From assembly GCA_029260055.1 (NCBI GenBank), contig JAJDDX010000085.1:1-64000 (forward strand): a DNA stretch of 64,000 bases, read 5' to 3'. How positions within the stretch are numbered: the stretch's first letter is position 1; every line of letters begins with the position of its first letter. Both the position numbers and the translations under genes were made by a program. Of the stretch, positions 8,784 to 17,552 are shown piece after piece. The notes beneath the pieces were generated by a model. The model had not been told where the DNA came from, searched no databases, and worked only from the letters and a program-made list of their open reading frames with translations. This DNA is from Phycisphaerae bacterium. Its GTDB lineage: Bacteria > Planctomycetota > Phycisphaerae > UBA1845.

Positions 8784-9176
8784 GAAGCTGTTCTACCTGT
8801 GAATTCGCGTGGGGCTCAGGTGCGCCGCGGGGGCCACACCCGGAACGAAGAGCCGCGCAAGTATCTGAGAAACAAAGAGTTACGACAGAATACGGCAAAC
8901 GGGGCAGTATACATCCGCCTTGAGAGGATGTCAATTCGGCTGGGTGGCCCCGGCGAACCGGTCGCGCGACGGCTACGGTCGGTCGGCCCGCAGGATCGCG
9001 GTTTCCGGCCTGGAGACACGCCTCTGTGAAGAAACCCGGGAGAAACCGGATTTCGGGTGTAAGAGATCGGCCGCGAAACGGGACTACGGAGTGGATGTCT
9101 CTCCGCGCCCACACGGATCAGCGTGGGTGGGGTTCAGTGTGATCTGAGTGCGCGTCTGGAAAACGGAGCTGGAAAC
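8784..9176. other. Divergent intergenic region between aroF and the FG-GAP protein gene
   Basis: This 393-base space separates two divergent genes. It contains the aroF promoter at 8906-8934 and leaves an aroF 5' leader of roughly 115 bases. I see no complete -35/-10 pair for the plus-strand gene. Short ORFs here are not supported by start signals. Confidence 0.5.
8906..8934 (-). promoter_or_regulatory. Sigma-70-type promoter for the aroF housekeeping block
   Basis: On the minus strand TTGACA (8929-8934) is followed after exactly 17 bases by TATACT (8906-8911). This is a perfect -35 hexamer and a five-of-six -10 hexamer at ideal spacing, in AT-richer sequence than its surroundings. It points to aroF, 120 bases downstream, and probably drives the whole block down to coaB. 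Confidence 0.8.
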
Positions 9177-11276
9177 ATGTCAACACGGTTCGCCCTTTTC
9201 ATTTCGGTCGTGGCCTTTGTTCTTGCTGTACACGCCGTCCCCAGCCTGGGGCGGGGAACGGATTCGGGCGTCGCGGCCGAAGCAGCGCCGAACCGAACGA
9301 CAGCAGTATCGCTTTCGAAGCCAAACGGGAACGCCGACGACGTGCCCGTTGGCGAAGGCAAACTGCTCTATGCGAACAGTCGTTGCGACCAACCGGTCCC
9401 CTTCCCTCCCGGCGCACTGATCGCCGATGACCTCTGGACCGAGGTGGTTGGTTCCTGCCAGCTTGAGCGATACGAGGTAATGGTCACCGGCATGGGCGAC
9501 GGAACCGGCCCCGGCTTTCCGGTCGAAGGCGCGCTCTACGACGGATGCCCGAGCGACGGTGGCCAAACGCTCGACGGGACGGCATTCCAGGTAGACCTGC
9601 CTGACGACGGCGCCCACTTGGTCACGGTGGGTATCGCCGGTGCCGTGGTCGTGGCAGAGCGCCTATGGATCGGGATTCGTCTGCCAAGCGGAGGAGCTTG
9701 GTACCTCGGAAGCCAAGCGGAGATCGGACGGACCGAGGATGCCTATGACTCGATCTTCAGCCCCTGCACCGGCAGCTTCGCCGGGACACCGATTTACGCC
9801 GGCTTCTACGCTCGCCTCATCGGCAGCGCCGACTGCGAAGTGAGAACACCCGCGGCCCATCGACAGGATGTCATCGGACCGCCTGAGCTCGTCTATGGGC
9901 ACTCCGTGGCCATGACAGTAGACCGCGCGTTTATCGGCGCCCCGTCTAGCCTGTTTCCACGTGCGTCCACGGGCGTCGTATTCGTCCTCGGCAACAACAA
10001 CGGCGTCTGGGTCGAGGAAGCGCAACTCGTTAGCTCAGATGCGTCCGACGGCGGGTCATTCGGCCACGACGTGTTCGCCTACGGGGATCGGGTCGTGGTT
10101 GCCGCCCCGGGGAGCCCATTGGGGGCCACACCGGCAGCGTACGTGTTCCGGCGCAGCGGAGAAGCTTGGATTGAAGAGAGCAAACTGGAGCCGGTCGACG
10201 GGTTCTACTACATGGATTTCGGGTCCTCCATGTCCGGCGAGGGAAAGTGGCTGGCCATCGGCTCTCCCACCCGTGGAAACCCCGGTCGCGACGAGTCGCC
10301 AGGCGCGGTGTACCTGTACAGGCTCGACGACAATGACACACCGGCCGACCCCAGTGACGATCAATGGACCGAACATGCCAAGCTGACCGCGAGTGACGCG
10401 GCTCCGTGGGCTGCGTTCGGTTCCGCAGTGTCCGTCACTCGAGACGAGATCATTGTCGGTGCGGCTCGCGATGGAGGTGCCGGCGAGGAAGCAGGTGCAG
10501 TACACGTATTCCGACGAGACAACCACGGTACGCCCGAAGACCTCAGCGACGATCGCTGGCTTGAGGCCAGGAAGCTCACGGCATCAGACGCGTCGGCCGG
10601 AGCCCTGTTCGGAGTGAGTCTCGCCGTTGACGAACCTTGGATGGCTATTGGCACTGCGCGCGGTTATCCGCAACCGCACAGTAACGTCGTGTATCTCTTC
10701 CGGCGAGGCGAAACATCTACGCGAGGGAATTCCGGGTATGCCGCGGGTGATTGGATCGAGCATGCGGTGCTTTCGCCGCTGGATGCGAGCGCAGGACGTA
10801 CCTTTGGCCTGTCCCTCTCACTCGAAGACGGACGCTTGACCGTGGGTGCCAACGGCTGGAATTACTGGGCGGAGATCACAGGCTCTGTCCACCTGTTCCG
10901 GCAAGACGACAACGGGACACCGTCCGACCTGACGGACGACGTGTGGCTCGAAACCGGTATGCTACTTCCGCTAGACGTCACGGGGGACGACGGGTATGCG
11001 TACGGGCTGTCGACGCACGGCAATCGGGTGGTTGTCGGTGCGCCCCTGAAGAACCACGACTGCGATGGTCCCGACTACTGCGGTTCAGGCGTTGCATACT
11101 TCTACTCGCTCCATCCGGAGGAACTAATACTGGCCGACCATGCGCTTCTCCAGAACTGTCTGGGTAGGAGCGGTGGAACCATCGGGGCCGAGTGCGAGCC
11201 GTTTGATCTGGTTCCCGACGGACGGATCGATCTGACCGACTACTACGAATCCTACGCGCGGCTCCTGTGGCCGTGA
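9177..11276 (+). CDS. Exported FG-GAP (beta-propeller) repeat protein with dockerin-like tail
   Basis: A 699-residue exported protein. ATG 9177 has GGAG 8 nt upstream and opens a signal peptide (MSTRFALFISVVAFVLAVHA). Residues about 58-216 form a module also found in the metalloprotease at 47857, with shared IADD, GTGPG, LYD-CPS-GGQ and GTPIYAGFYAR signatures. Residues about 230-630 contain six or more FG-GAP/integrin-like propeller repeats (for example FGHDVFAYGDRVVVAAPGS; KLTASDASAGALFGVSLAV), typically used for extracellular binding. The C-terminus (about 650-699) is a single-sided dockerin-like segment with PDGRIDLTDYYESY. No enzyme motif is visible. Its ligand is unknown. Confidence 0.88.
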   Translation: MSTRFALFISVVAFVLAVHAVPSLGRGTDSGVAAEAAPNRTTAVSLSKPNGNADDVPVGEGKLLYANSRCDQPVPFPPGALIADDLWTEVVGSCQLERYEVMVTGMGDGTGPGFPVEGALYDGCPSDGGQTLDGTAFQVDLPDDGAHLVTVGIAGAVVVAERLWIGIRLPSGGAWYLGSQAEIGRTEDAYDSIFSPCTGSFAGTPIYAGFYARLIGSADCEVRTPAAHRQDVIGPPELVYGHSVAMTVDRAFIGAPSSLFPRASTGVVFVLGNNNGVWVEEAQLVSSDASDGGSFGHDVFAYGDRVVVAAPGSPLGATPAAYVFRRSGEAWIEESKLEPVDGFYYMDFGSSMSGEGKWLAIGSPTRGNPGRDESPGAVYLYRLDDNDTPADPSDDQWTEHAKLTASDAAPWAAFGSAVSVTRDEIIVGAARDGGAGEEAGAVHVFRRDNHGTPEDLSDDRWLEARKLTASDASAGALFGVSLAVDEPWMAIGTARGYPQPHSNVVYLFRRGETSTRGNSGYAAGDWIEHAVLSPLDASAGRTFGLSLSLEDGRLTVGANGWNYWAEITGSVHLFRQDDNGTPSDLTDDVWLETGMLLPLDVTGDDGYAYGLSTHGNRVVVGAPLKNHDCDGPDYCGSGVAYFYSLHPEELILADHALLQNCLGRSGGTIGAECEPFDLVPDGRIDLTDYYESYARLLWP

Positions 11277-11540
11277 CCTCGGGTGCCGAGATGCGACGCT
11301 GCCAGCAGGCCAGAGGCATGGTTGAAAGCGCGCACGCATACGAGTTGCCCCGGCGGGTTGACCTCGCTGATTACCGCGAGTTTCATTCGCGGTTCGTTGC
11401 GAGATGAGCTAAACCAAGCCCCGGCTACAACGAAGAACTCAGCACACACGTCGAGCGACCAGGAGGCACAGGGCGTTATCGTGAGCGAACCTGAAGTGGC
11501 GCCGACCGGAGGTGGCGTGCCACGAAAACGAGGCGTTGAG

Positions 11541-12320
11541 ATGTCGATTAGGAAGCTGTCCTTGCGTACCTGGGCCTGCTTGGCATGCGTTGCTGCGCTG
11601 ACTCTGTACCTTCTAGCCTCTCGGGAGCGCGGCGACGTTCGTCCGGTGGCGGCCCATATCGAGGCGCAGCGTGACTTGCTCGAAGCCCAAGGATTCCATT
11701 CGGACTCCGCCGGCAACGCCATTGGTGAGTATACCGCAGCGATCCGCGTACTTCAGGAGCACGGCTGGACACGAGAGAGGCTTCGCGAGTACCGGTCCGC
11801 TACGGCGCCCTTACCGGAAGCTGAGTCTATGGAGTCATTGGAGGCGGTCGCCTCTCTCGTTACGCGAGGTGCAGCGAAGCGTGATCTCGGAGTGGCTCGC
11901 GTGCCCATGTTCCGAACGAAAGCGCGTGGCAGCGCGGAGGCTATCGACTTGCACGACCTGACGCTGGTGCCAGCAGCGGCTATGATTACAGCCCGCTCCC
12001 GTCTACATCGCGATGACCGTGACGGCGCGGCTCGTCTCGCAACTGCAGTATTCGCCATGGGTCTGCATCTCACGGACGTGGACAATGATGTACTCTCTGC
12101 TGCCGGAATCGTGTATCGACAGAAGGCGCTGAGGTTCCTCAAGGCTATTGCGCTTGGCGATGATGGGCATGGGTCGGCTCGGGACTACGAGGTCATCCTC
12201 GCTACGCTTGAGAACGAACTCGATGGTCACAAGCGCGGTGGCCGCAGGCCCGGAGCAACGGAAGTGATCGACTACTTGCGCGATAAGCGAGGTTCGCCGC
12301 CGGCCTCCACCGGCGAATGA
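11541..12320 (+). CDS. Membrane-anchored or exported protein of unknown function
   Basis: A 259-residue protein starting MSIRKLSLRTWACLACVAAL with one N-terminal hydrophobic segment (about residues 10-27), so it is either anchored or exported. GAGG lies 7 nt before ATG 11541. A GTG at 11481, behind a perfect AGGAGG but with 14-nt spacing, would add 20 residues. The rest is helical, with Ala/Arg/Leu-rich segments such as LVPAAAMITARSRLHRDDRD. I recognise no family or catalytic motif. It sits 264 bases after the FG-GAP protein gene on the same strand and may share its transcript. Confidence 0.7.
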   Translation: MSIRKLSLRTWACLACVAALTLYLLASRERGDVRPVAAHIEAQRDLLEAQGFHSDSAGNAIGEYTAAIRVLQEHGWTRERLREYRSATAPLPEAESMESLEAVASLVTRGAAKRDLGVARVPMFRTKARGSAEAIDLHDLTLVPAAAMITARSRLHRDDRDGAARLATAVFAMGLHLTDVDNDVLSAAGIVYRQKALRFLKAIALGDDGHGSARDYEVILATLENELDGHKRGGRRPGATEVIDYLRDKRGSPPASTGE

Positions 12321-12589
12321 GGCCGCGGTCAGTGGCGCAAGCCGGGCAGGAGCGGCTGAGAGTTGCTCGCAGTGGGAGGTCCCCCGACGCGCGCTGTCAA
12401 CAGGGCCACACCGGCCGCCGACCCGAAGGAGTGCGTGTGTCGAGCACGCGCGCACTCCTCAGGTCGGGCATAGACCGGCCCTCCGTCAAGAGCCTTCCGC
12501 AAACGGCGGCGCGCGCAGACGCGCCGCACCTGCCGCTTGCCGTCACTCGGCTGCCGGACGCACGCGGTCGGCGTGCGGCCACCGCCAAG

Positions 12590-12712
12590 TTAGAGCGTCG
12601 CGACCGCGATCGTTCCGAACAACAGGATCGTCAGAAGGGACACGGCGGTAATCACGCCGCGCGTCCATCCGACCACGCGAAGTTCGAAGGATGTCAATGG
12701 GTATCGAATCAT
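12590..12712 (-). CDS. Putative 40-residue single-span membrane protein
   Basis: ATG 12712 to TAA 12590-12592 encodes a 40-residue peptide: a basic start (MIRYPLTSFELRVVGWTRG) followed by one strongly hydrophobic span (VITAVSLLTILLFGTIAVATL minus one residue at the boundary). AGGA lies close before the ATG, and GGAGG lies a little further upstream at the end of the preceding small ORF. The positive-inside charge pattern supports a real membrane peptide. It follows a 29-residue ORF by 10 bases. No homologue is recognised. Confidence 0.4.
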   Translation of the reverse strand: MIRYPLTSFELRVVGWTRGVITAVSLLTILLFGTIAVATL

Positions 12713-12722
12713 AGTCCTAACC

Positions 12723-12812
12723 CTACCCCTCCGATCCGAGAACCAGGATCGGAATCAAGTTCTCAAACATGTCCATGAAGTACTGCAGGCCTTCGATCAT
12801 GATGATTTGCAT
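12723..12812 (-). CDS. Putative 29-residue hydrophobic peptide
   Basis: ATG 12812 to TAG 12723-12725 encodes 29 residues, Met- and Ile-rich and amphipathic (MQIIMIEGLQYFMDMFENL), ending in acidic residues. GGGAG lies about 8 nt before the start. The ATG at 12827 is an alternative without a Shine-Dalgarno sequence. It lies 10 bases upstream of the 40-residue ORF, so the two could form a small two-peptide operon. Evidence is only start signal and composition. Confidence 0.3.
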   Translation of the reverse strand: MQIIMIEGLQYFMDMFENLIPILVLGSEG

Positions 12813-13422
12813 TTCCAACACTCCCATAAGAACCACGGAAACCGCGGGTATCCACAGGCAGGGAGACCGACTCCGCTGCCACCACGAACGGAAAACTCGG
12901 GGGCCGACGGGGCGACCCCGGCGCACAACACCGGCGCGCCCGAGCGGGGCTCGGGTCGAGATCGATGGCACGTTGGCGAGATTAGCGCCCCATGATGAAG
13001 CCTCTCTTGTGCCGCGTGTTTCGCAGCACCGATTGCGACCCACGCATGAGCGATTGGCTTTGGGCACCGGATTAGACACCCGCGGCCCGGACCGTATCAA
13101 GCTTGATAAACCTAGCGCGACGGCTTGCTAGCTACTGATTCATCGCAGAACACCCATTGTACCAAACGAAGGCACGCGAGTGTTAACTTAATATGGTTTC
13201 GGGAGGCATTTTGGGGGGCGGCTGGCTCGAAAATGGTGTGTTTGCCCAAGGGCGGTGTGAAATTGGGAAGTATGTGTTAGTCAGACCGGTTGGCGGCCCG
13301 ACGCACTTCAAGCGATGTTGGTAAATGAAACTCGCCCGCCGTCGCGGCGCCCAAGTGCCGGGCGCTGGCACCGGACGCTAGGCGCCGTGACGCGTGATCG
13401 ACAAGGCTGGGGCCGCACAGGG
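12813..13422. other. Intergenic stretch, no gene recognised
   Basis: About 610 bases. On the minus strand TACAAT occurs at 13155-13160 within a locally AT-rich patch (13130-13270) and could be a -10 element for the small ORFs at 12590-12812, though without a good -35. The rest is GC-rich with no start-signal-supported ORF. Confidence 0.4.
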
Positions 13423-14292
13423 CTATCTGAGGCGGCGGCGTGCTCGAATCGCCCAGATGGCCGGCAGCAGGAGCGCGAGCGACGAAGGCTCGGGCGTCAC
13501 GACGTATTCCAGGTGAAAATGGAACGGTTCGAGGAACCCCTGCGGCGCCGGGAGGCCGGCTACGTCCTCCGGGTTGGGGTTCAGGTTCAGCGCGACCTCT
13601 TCGAGGTGTTCGAGGATGTCGTAGGAGAAGGTGGCGCTCAGGTCGAGCTGGTTTGTGCCGTTGCCGGTGACGGTCACGTCCAACAGGGGATCGTCCAGGG
13701 TGTAGTTCGCGACCGGAACATCGAGGAAGACGCTCGGAAAGAAGCTGCCGAAGTCGCGGAACGGAGCGGCGAGCGTGTGGTGATTGTGGAGGTTGAAGTA
13801 GCCGTTCGTCAGACCCTGGACCTGGGAATCTTTCCACAGCGCGTGGAGCATCATGGTGCTCTCGTCGACGAAGACGGGCTGATCGAAGGTGATCGACGCT
13901 ACGTCGATCGTCACGTTGCCGCCTGCCACGATGCCCGGGAAGTAGTCATCGCCGACGCCGAGCTTGAAGAAGGCGTGGGTCACGAGCGATTCCGTCGCGT
14001 CGTTGATCACGTCCACGCCGCCGCTCTCTAAAAACATGCGGCGACCGAAGCTGTTGACCGAGTTGAACGAACTGATGTTCGGCGCCCCCGGAAGCGGGAC
14101 GGCGTCGCCCATGCTCTGTCCGGCGTAATTGATCGTCTCGCTGAAGCTCTGCGGACCGGCGGCTGTGTCGTACGAAACCGTGGTCGTACTTGAGCCGGTG
14201 GGCAGCGGCCGCGCCGAGGCGGGCGGCGTAGAGACCCACGTGCCGGCGACCGCCAATAAGAACGCAAACAAGTGCTGGCTTCGAATCTTCAC
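13423..14292 (-). CDS. PEP-CTERM sorting domain protein
   Basis: A 289-residue exported protein. Translation starts at GTG 14292, with AAGGAG about 8 nt upstream. It has a signal peptide (FAFLLAVAGTWVSTPPASA) and ends in the PEP-CTERM pattern: VTPEPSSLALLL, a short hydrophobic span and an Arg-rich end (RARRRLR). Such tails are substrates of exosortases, which release proteins to the cell surface in bacteria making exopolysaccharide. The middle is beta-rich with no known fold (for example GGNVTIDVASITFDQPVF). No exosortase is in the window. It follows the multiheme cytochrome gene by 51 bases and probably shares its transcript. Confidence 0.88.
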   Translation of the reverse strand: MKIRSQHLFAFLLAVAGTWVSTPPASARPLPTGSSTTTVSYDTAAGPQSFSETINYAGQSMGDAVPLPGAPNISSFNSVNSFGRRMFLESGGVDVINDATESLVTHAFFKLGVGDDYFPGIVAGGNVTIDVASITFDQPVFVDESTMMLHALWKDSQVQGLTNGYFNLHNHHTLAAPFRDFGSFFPSVFLDVPVANYTLDDPLLDVTVTGNGTNQLDLSATFSYDILEHLEEVALNLNPNPEDVAGLPAPQGFLEPFHFHLEYVVTPEPSSLALLLPAIWAIRARRRLR

Positions 14293-14343
14293 TGCTTCTC
14301 TCCTTTGCTCATCGATGTCGGTCTTCTTCCCTCGCCTTCGACG

Positions 14344-16224
14344 CTAGCCGGTCAGCACGAGCATGAACTCCGCTACGTCGTTGGCGTCGACATCGCCATC
14401 GTCATCAAAATCGAACACCGCACAGCCCGGTTCGGTATACACATCGTCCGGCCCCGTCAGGCAGGCCGGGAGTTCAGCATGATCTGCCAGGTCAATGACG
14501 CCATCGCCGGTATGGTCACCGTCGGCAAACGGCACTGCGACGATGGTCGAACTCGCCATGAGCACCGGCGGCGACTTGCCGGTGATTTCCCATTGGTCGA
14601 ACAGCGTTTGTCCCGTGGTATCAGTTATGTTCGCGTCACGTAGGAACGTGATGAATTCCTTGCTGGCGGTCTGGTAGTAGACGCTGACCGTCACGTCGCG
14701 GGTGCCTTGCGGCATGCGAAACGCGGTATCGTCCCAGTACTGTCCGTCCGCGTAGCTCACACCGGCCGGTGCCGCGCCGGCGGCTGCGAAGGCTGCGTTC
14801 GTGAACCCGCGCGGCGGAACCCGGTTATCCTTTAGCACTACGTTGGCGACGGCGAAGTGGAAGCCCTTGCCCTCGGGCAGTCCGGTGACCGCCGCCACCG
14901 CCGCATCGAGGCCCAAATGAACCTCATAGACTTTCGTGTCGGTCGTCGTCAGCTCGGCGTTCGACGTATCATAGTATCCGCGCTCGGCAAGGAGCGTCGC
15001 ACTGTCGTCATAGAACTTCACGCTGATCCACATGCGACGGCCTTCCGGGTAGCCGGTCGGCAGCTTGTGCCCCGTCTCGTTGGTGATCCGGACGTTGACG
15101 TGGTTGCCGGTCTGCGTCACTTCGAGCGTGGCTGCCCGTTGGAGCATAGCGACAGCCGCCGCTTTGCCCGCTTCGAGGTAGGCGGGGTTCAGTCCATCAT
15201 CGGGATAGAGATTGAGGACCATGTCCTGCACCCAGGCGTTTCCGCCGGCCAGTTCGTGTGACGCCAGCGTGTCGCGCACGGGATAACCGTCCAGATTGCA
15301 CGCCTTTCCCGGCGTGTCGGGCATGTGGCAGTCCTGGCAGGTGCGGACGACAAGCGGGCTCGGTCCGTAGCGCCCCGCCATATCGACGCCGGTCGCGGCG
15401 AACTCGCTGTTAAGCCATTCGCTGTAGGTTCGCTCGAGCGGGAACATGTCGTACTTGTTGCCGGTCGCGTGCGGCTGATCGAGGCTTTCCAGCGACACGG
15501 CGTAGGTGCCGTCCGGCTGACGCATAAAGACGGGGTTGCTTACGTCGTGGCACGTGGCGCACATCTCCGAGGTGCTGAAGAATGGCGCCACCTCGAACGC
15601 GTGAGGCGGTAGCGGCGAACTCTCGAACGTCGCCGGGCCGCGGCGTCGATCGAACGGGTCCATGACGAAGTTGCCGCCGCCGGGGCTGACCGGAAACGGA
15701 TCGACACTCGCGAGGATCCCCGCATCGGCGAACGGGCTCTGCTCCGAGAGCACGGGGTTGACCATCCGGTGGCACACGTCGCAACTGACGCCGTCGAAGT
15801 CGGTCGCGATCATGCTCGAACCGTCGGTCGGCTCGGATCGGCCGGCAAGCCAACCGCCGGCCATGTGGCAGCGGAGGCAGATGTCACCGGCGAACGCCGC
15901 ATCCTGGTTCGCAATCGCCACGGAGGCGAAGAAGAGCGGGTCGCGAGCCGCCTGCGCCATCATGCTGCCCTGCCACGGGGCGTAGATGTCCGTCAGCGGC
16001 GCGCCGCCGTGGACTCCCTGGCGCTCATGACAGAACTGACAAGTGTTGCTCGACACGAACTCCTCGTAGACCACGTCGCCGTTGGGCTGCGAGCCGGCCT
16101 GAAAGAAGTCGATCAGCGTCGTGGGCACCTGAGCAGCCGGCGCGAGCGCCACATGCGAAACCGTCAGCACGAGCGCCGACAATGCCGACCGAACCACACC
16201 GAAGTTGTTGGCTGTTCGCTTCAT
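14344..16224 (-). CDS. Exported five-heme c-type cytochrome with dockerin-like C-terminus
   Basis: A 626-residue exported protein with signal peptide (ALSALVLTVSHVALAPAAQ). Five CXXCH heme-c sites are visible: CQFCH, CLRCH, CDVCH, CATCH and CQDCH, all in the first half. The spacing resembles cytochrome c-554-like or nitrite-reductase-type multiheme proteins, but no catalytic site is identified. The second half is beta-rich (NHVNVRITNETGHKLPTGYP) and the last 60 residues form a two-part dockerin-like module (TGDGVIDLADHAEL and FDFDDDGDVDANDVAEF). Likely extracellular or periplasmic electron transfer. The gene lies between a PEP-CTERM protein and another dockerin-like protein on the same strand. 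Confidence 0.88.
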   Translation of the reverse strand: MKRTANNFGVVRSALSALVLTVSHVALAPAAQVPTTLIDFFQAGSQPNGDVVYEEFVSSNTCQFCHERQGVHGGAPLTDIYAPWQGSMMAQAARDPLFFASVAIANQDAAFAGDICLRCHMAGGWLAGRSEPTDGSSMIATDFDGVSCDVCHRMVNPVLSEQSPFADAGILASVDPFPVSPGGGNFVMDPFDRRRGPATFESSPLPPHAFEVAPFFSTSEMCATCHDVSNPVFMRQPDGTYAVSLESLDQPHATGNKYDMFPLERTYSEWLNSEFAATGVDMAGRYGPSPLVVRTCQDCHMPDTPGKACNLDGYPVRDTLASHELAGGNAWVQDMVLNLYPDDGLNPAYLEAGKAAAVAMLQRAATLEVTQTGNHVNVRITNETGHKLPTGYPEGRRMWISVKFYDDSATLLAERGYYDTSNAELTTTDTKVYEVHLGLDAAVAAVTGLPEGKGFHFAVANVVLKDNRVPPRGFTNAAFAAAGAAPAGVSYADGQYWDDTAFRMPQGTRDVTVSVYYQTASKEFITFLRDANITDTTGQTLFDQWEITGKSPPVLMASSTIVAVPFADGDHTGDGVIDLADHAELPACLTGPDDVYTEPGCAVFDFDDDGDVDANDVAEFMLVLTG

Positions 16225-16260
16225 GGTTCATCAACCGAGCGCACGGCGCCTCCGCAGACG

Positions 16261-17319
16261 CTACGGACTGGACAACAAGGCCAGTAACGCCGCAAAATCG
16301 AAGAGATCGACATCTCGATCCTTGTCGAAGTCAAACCGGTGGCACCCCGTCGCCAGCAGCACGAATATCTCGTCACCCGATCCGGTGAAACAGGTCTGGA
16401 ACCAGCGCAGGTCGTGCGTATCCACCTGGCCGTCGGCGTCGAAGTCGCCGGTCACCAGCGGTCGCACGTCAACGTCCTGATAGATGACACTCGGCGGGAT
16501 GATCGTCCCCGGGCCGCGCTGAGCGTGGACCATGTTTTGGCCAGTGGGTAGTGCCAACTCGCTGCCGTGCCAGGTGTAGACCTCGATTCCGGCGTACTCG
16601 TTGTGGTAGTTCTGCTGCGTCGGCGGATCTGGCTCGAGGTCCGCGTCGTATCGGTTGTAGTAGGTCACGCGGATCGGGAACATGCCGGCCGCTTCGCAGA
16701 TCGGGTTCTCGCGCCAAAAGAAGGTTGGTTCGCCGTCGATCATGAACATCTTGGGGAAGCGGTAGATCGTGGTCCCCACTTCCAGCCTGAAGCCGTCGTA
16801 ACCGATCGTGCCGAAATCGACCCAGATCGGCAGCCCGATACCCGAGGTCAGGTCCTCTTCGAACGTCACCTTGAGAAAACCTTCGAAGCGAATCAGGAAA
16901 CTACCGAACGGCGCATCGAGCTTCGACGGATCGGACACGTCGTAGATGTAGTCGTTCAGGAAGTCGCCCATGGTCGCAAAGGATGTATCGAGGTCGACGG
17001 CGGTCGGCCCGGCGGGGAAGTCGATCCAGTCGGTACGGAAGGTGAAGTCAGGCGTCGCCTTCGCGGCGTAATCCTCGGCCTGGTTCAGTGTTCCGAGGTC
17101 CGCGGCGGCGGGGTCGTCGGGTGGATCGGGAAGCGGCAGATCGAGGTAGACCTTGGCGACCCAGCCGCTGCCCTCGTACGGTGGATAGCCACCCTCGCGA
17201 AACATCTCGGGCACGAATACATGGCCGTGCGCCGCCTCCGCACTGAGGATAAGCGACACCGCGGCCAAGATTGCGAGGCTCGTAGCGCGCGCTAAGCTGG
17301 TAACTGGCAGCCGGAGCAT
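16261..17319 (-). CDS. Exported protein with C-terminal dockerin-like module, function unknown
   Basis: A 352-residue protein. ATG 17319 opens a signal peptide (ARATSLAILAAVSLILSAEA) ending near AHG. The body (residues about 35-280) is beta-rich and acidic, with no recognised enzyme motif. The C-terminal 60 residues are a two-part dockerin-like module: DFDADGQVDTHDLRWFQ, then FDFDKDRDVDLFDFAALL. The frame upstream of 17319 lacks start signals. A promoter match lies at 17386-17415. It is the first of three consecutive minus-strand genes, followed by the multiheme cytochrome (36 bases away) and the PEP-CTERM protein, suggesting one transcript for a surface-located set. Confidence 0.82.
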   Translation of the reverse strand: MLRLPVTSLARATSLAILAAVSLILSAEAAHGHVFVPEMFREGGYPPYEGSGWVAKVYLDLPLPDPPDDPAAADLGTLNQAEDYAAKATPDFTFRTDWIDFPAGPTAVDLDTSFATMGDFLNDYIYDVSDPSKLDAPFGSFLIRFEGFLKVTFEEDLTSGIGLPIWVDFGTIGYDGFRLEVGTTIYRFPKMFMIDGEPTFFWRENPICEAAGMFPIRVTYYNRYDADLEPDPPTQQNYHNEYAGIEVYTWHGSELALPTGQNMVHAQRGPGTIIPPSVIYQDVDVRPLVTGDFDADGQVDTHDLRWFQTCFTGSGDEIFVLLATGCHRFDFDKDRDVDLFDFAALLALLSSP

Positions 17320-17385
17320 CAGTGCGAAGTTCCCCTGGTTTTGCGAGTTAAGCCGGCCCGGCCCCGCATGCCCGATGAAGCAGTT

Positions 17386-17415
17386 ATTGTACTCAATCGC
17401 GGGCACAAAGGTCAA
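17386..17415 (-). promoter_or_regulatory. Putative sigma-70-type promoter for the dockerin-protein/cytochrome gene set
   Basis: On the minus strand TTGACC (17410-17415) is followed after 18 bases by TACAAT (17386-17391), five of six matches in each hexamer. It lies 67 bases before ATG 17319, in the correct direction for the three-gene set. Confidence 0.6.
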
Positions 17416-17552
17416 TCCAGAGGCACCCGCAAGCCCTGCTCCGAACCGGCGCGCCGCAGAAGCAGAGTCCGAGAACCTCACGGGAACCACAAATGATGAA
17501 AGCCTGCTTGAAGATGGGTGTGTGGGCTTTACGTATCGCCGGCGCGGGCCGG

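Noticed and set aside
12317-12778. A 153-codon plus-strand ORF
   Set aside because: Arg/Ser/Pro-rich, no start signal, and it crosses the two minus-strand micro-ORFs.
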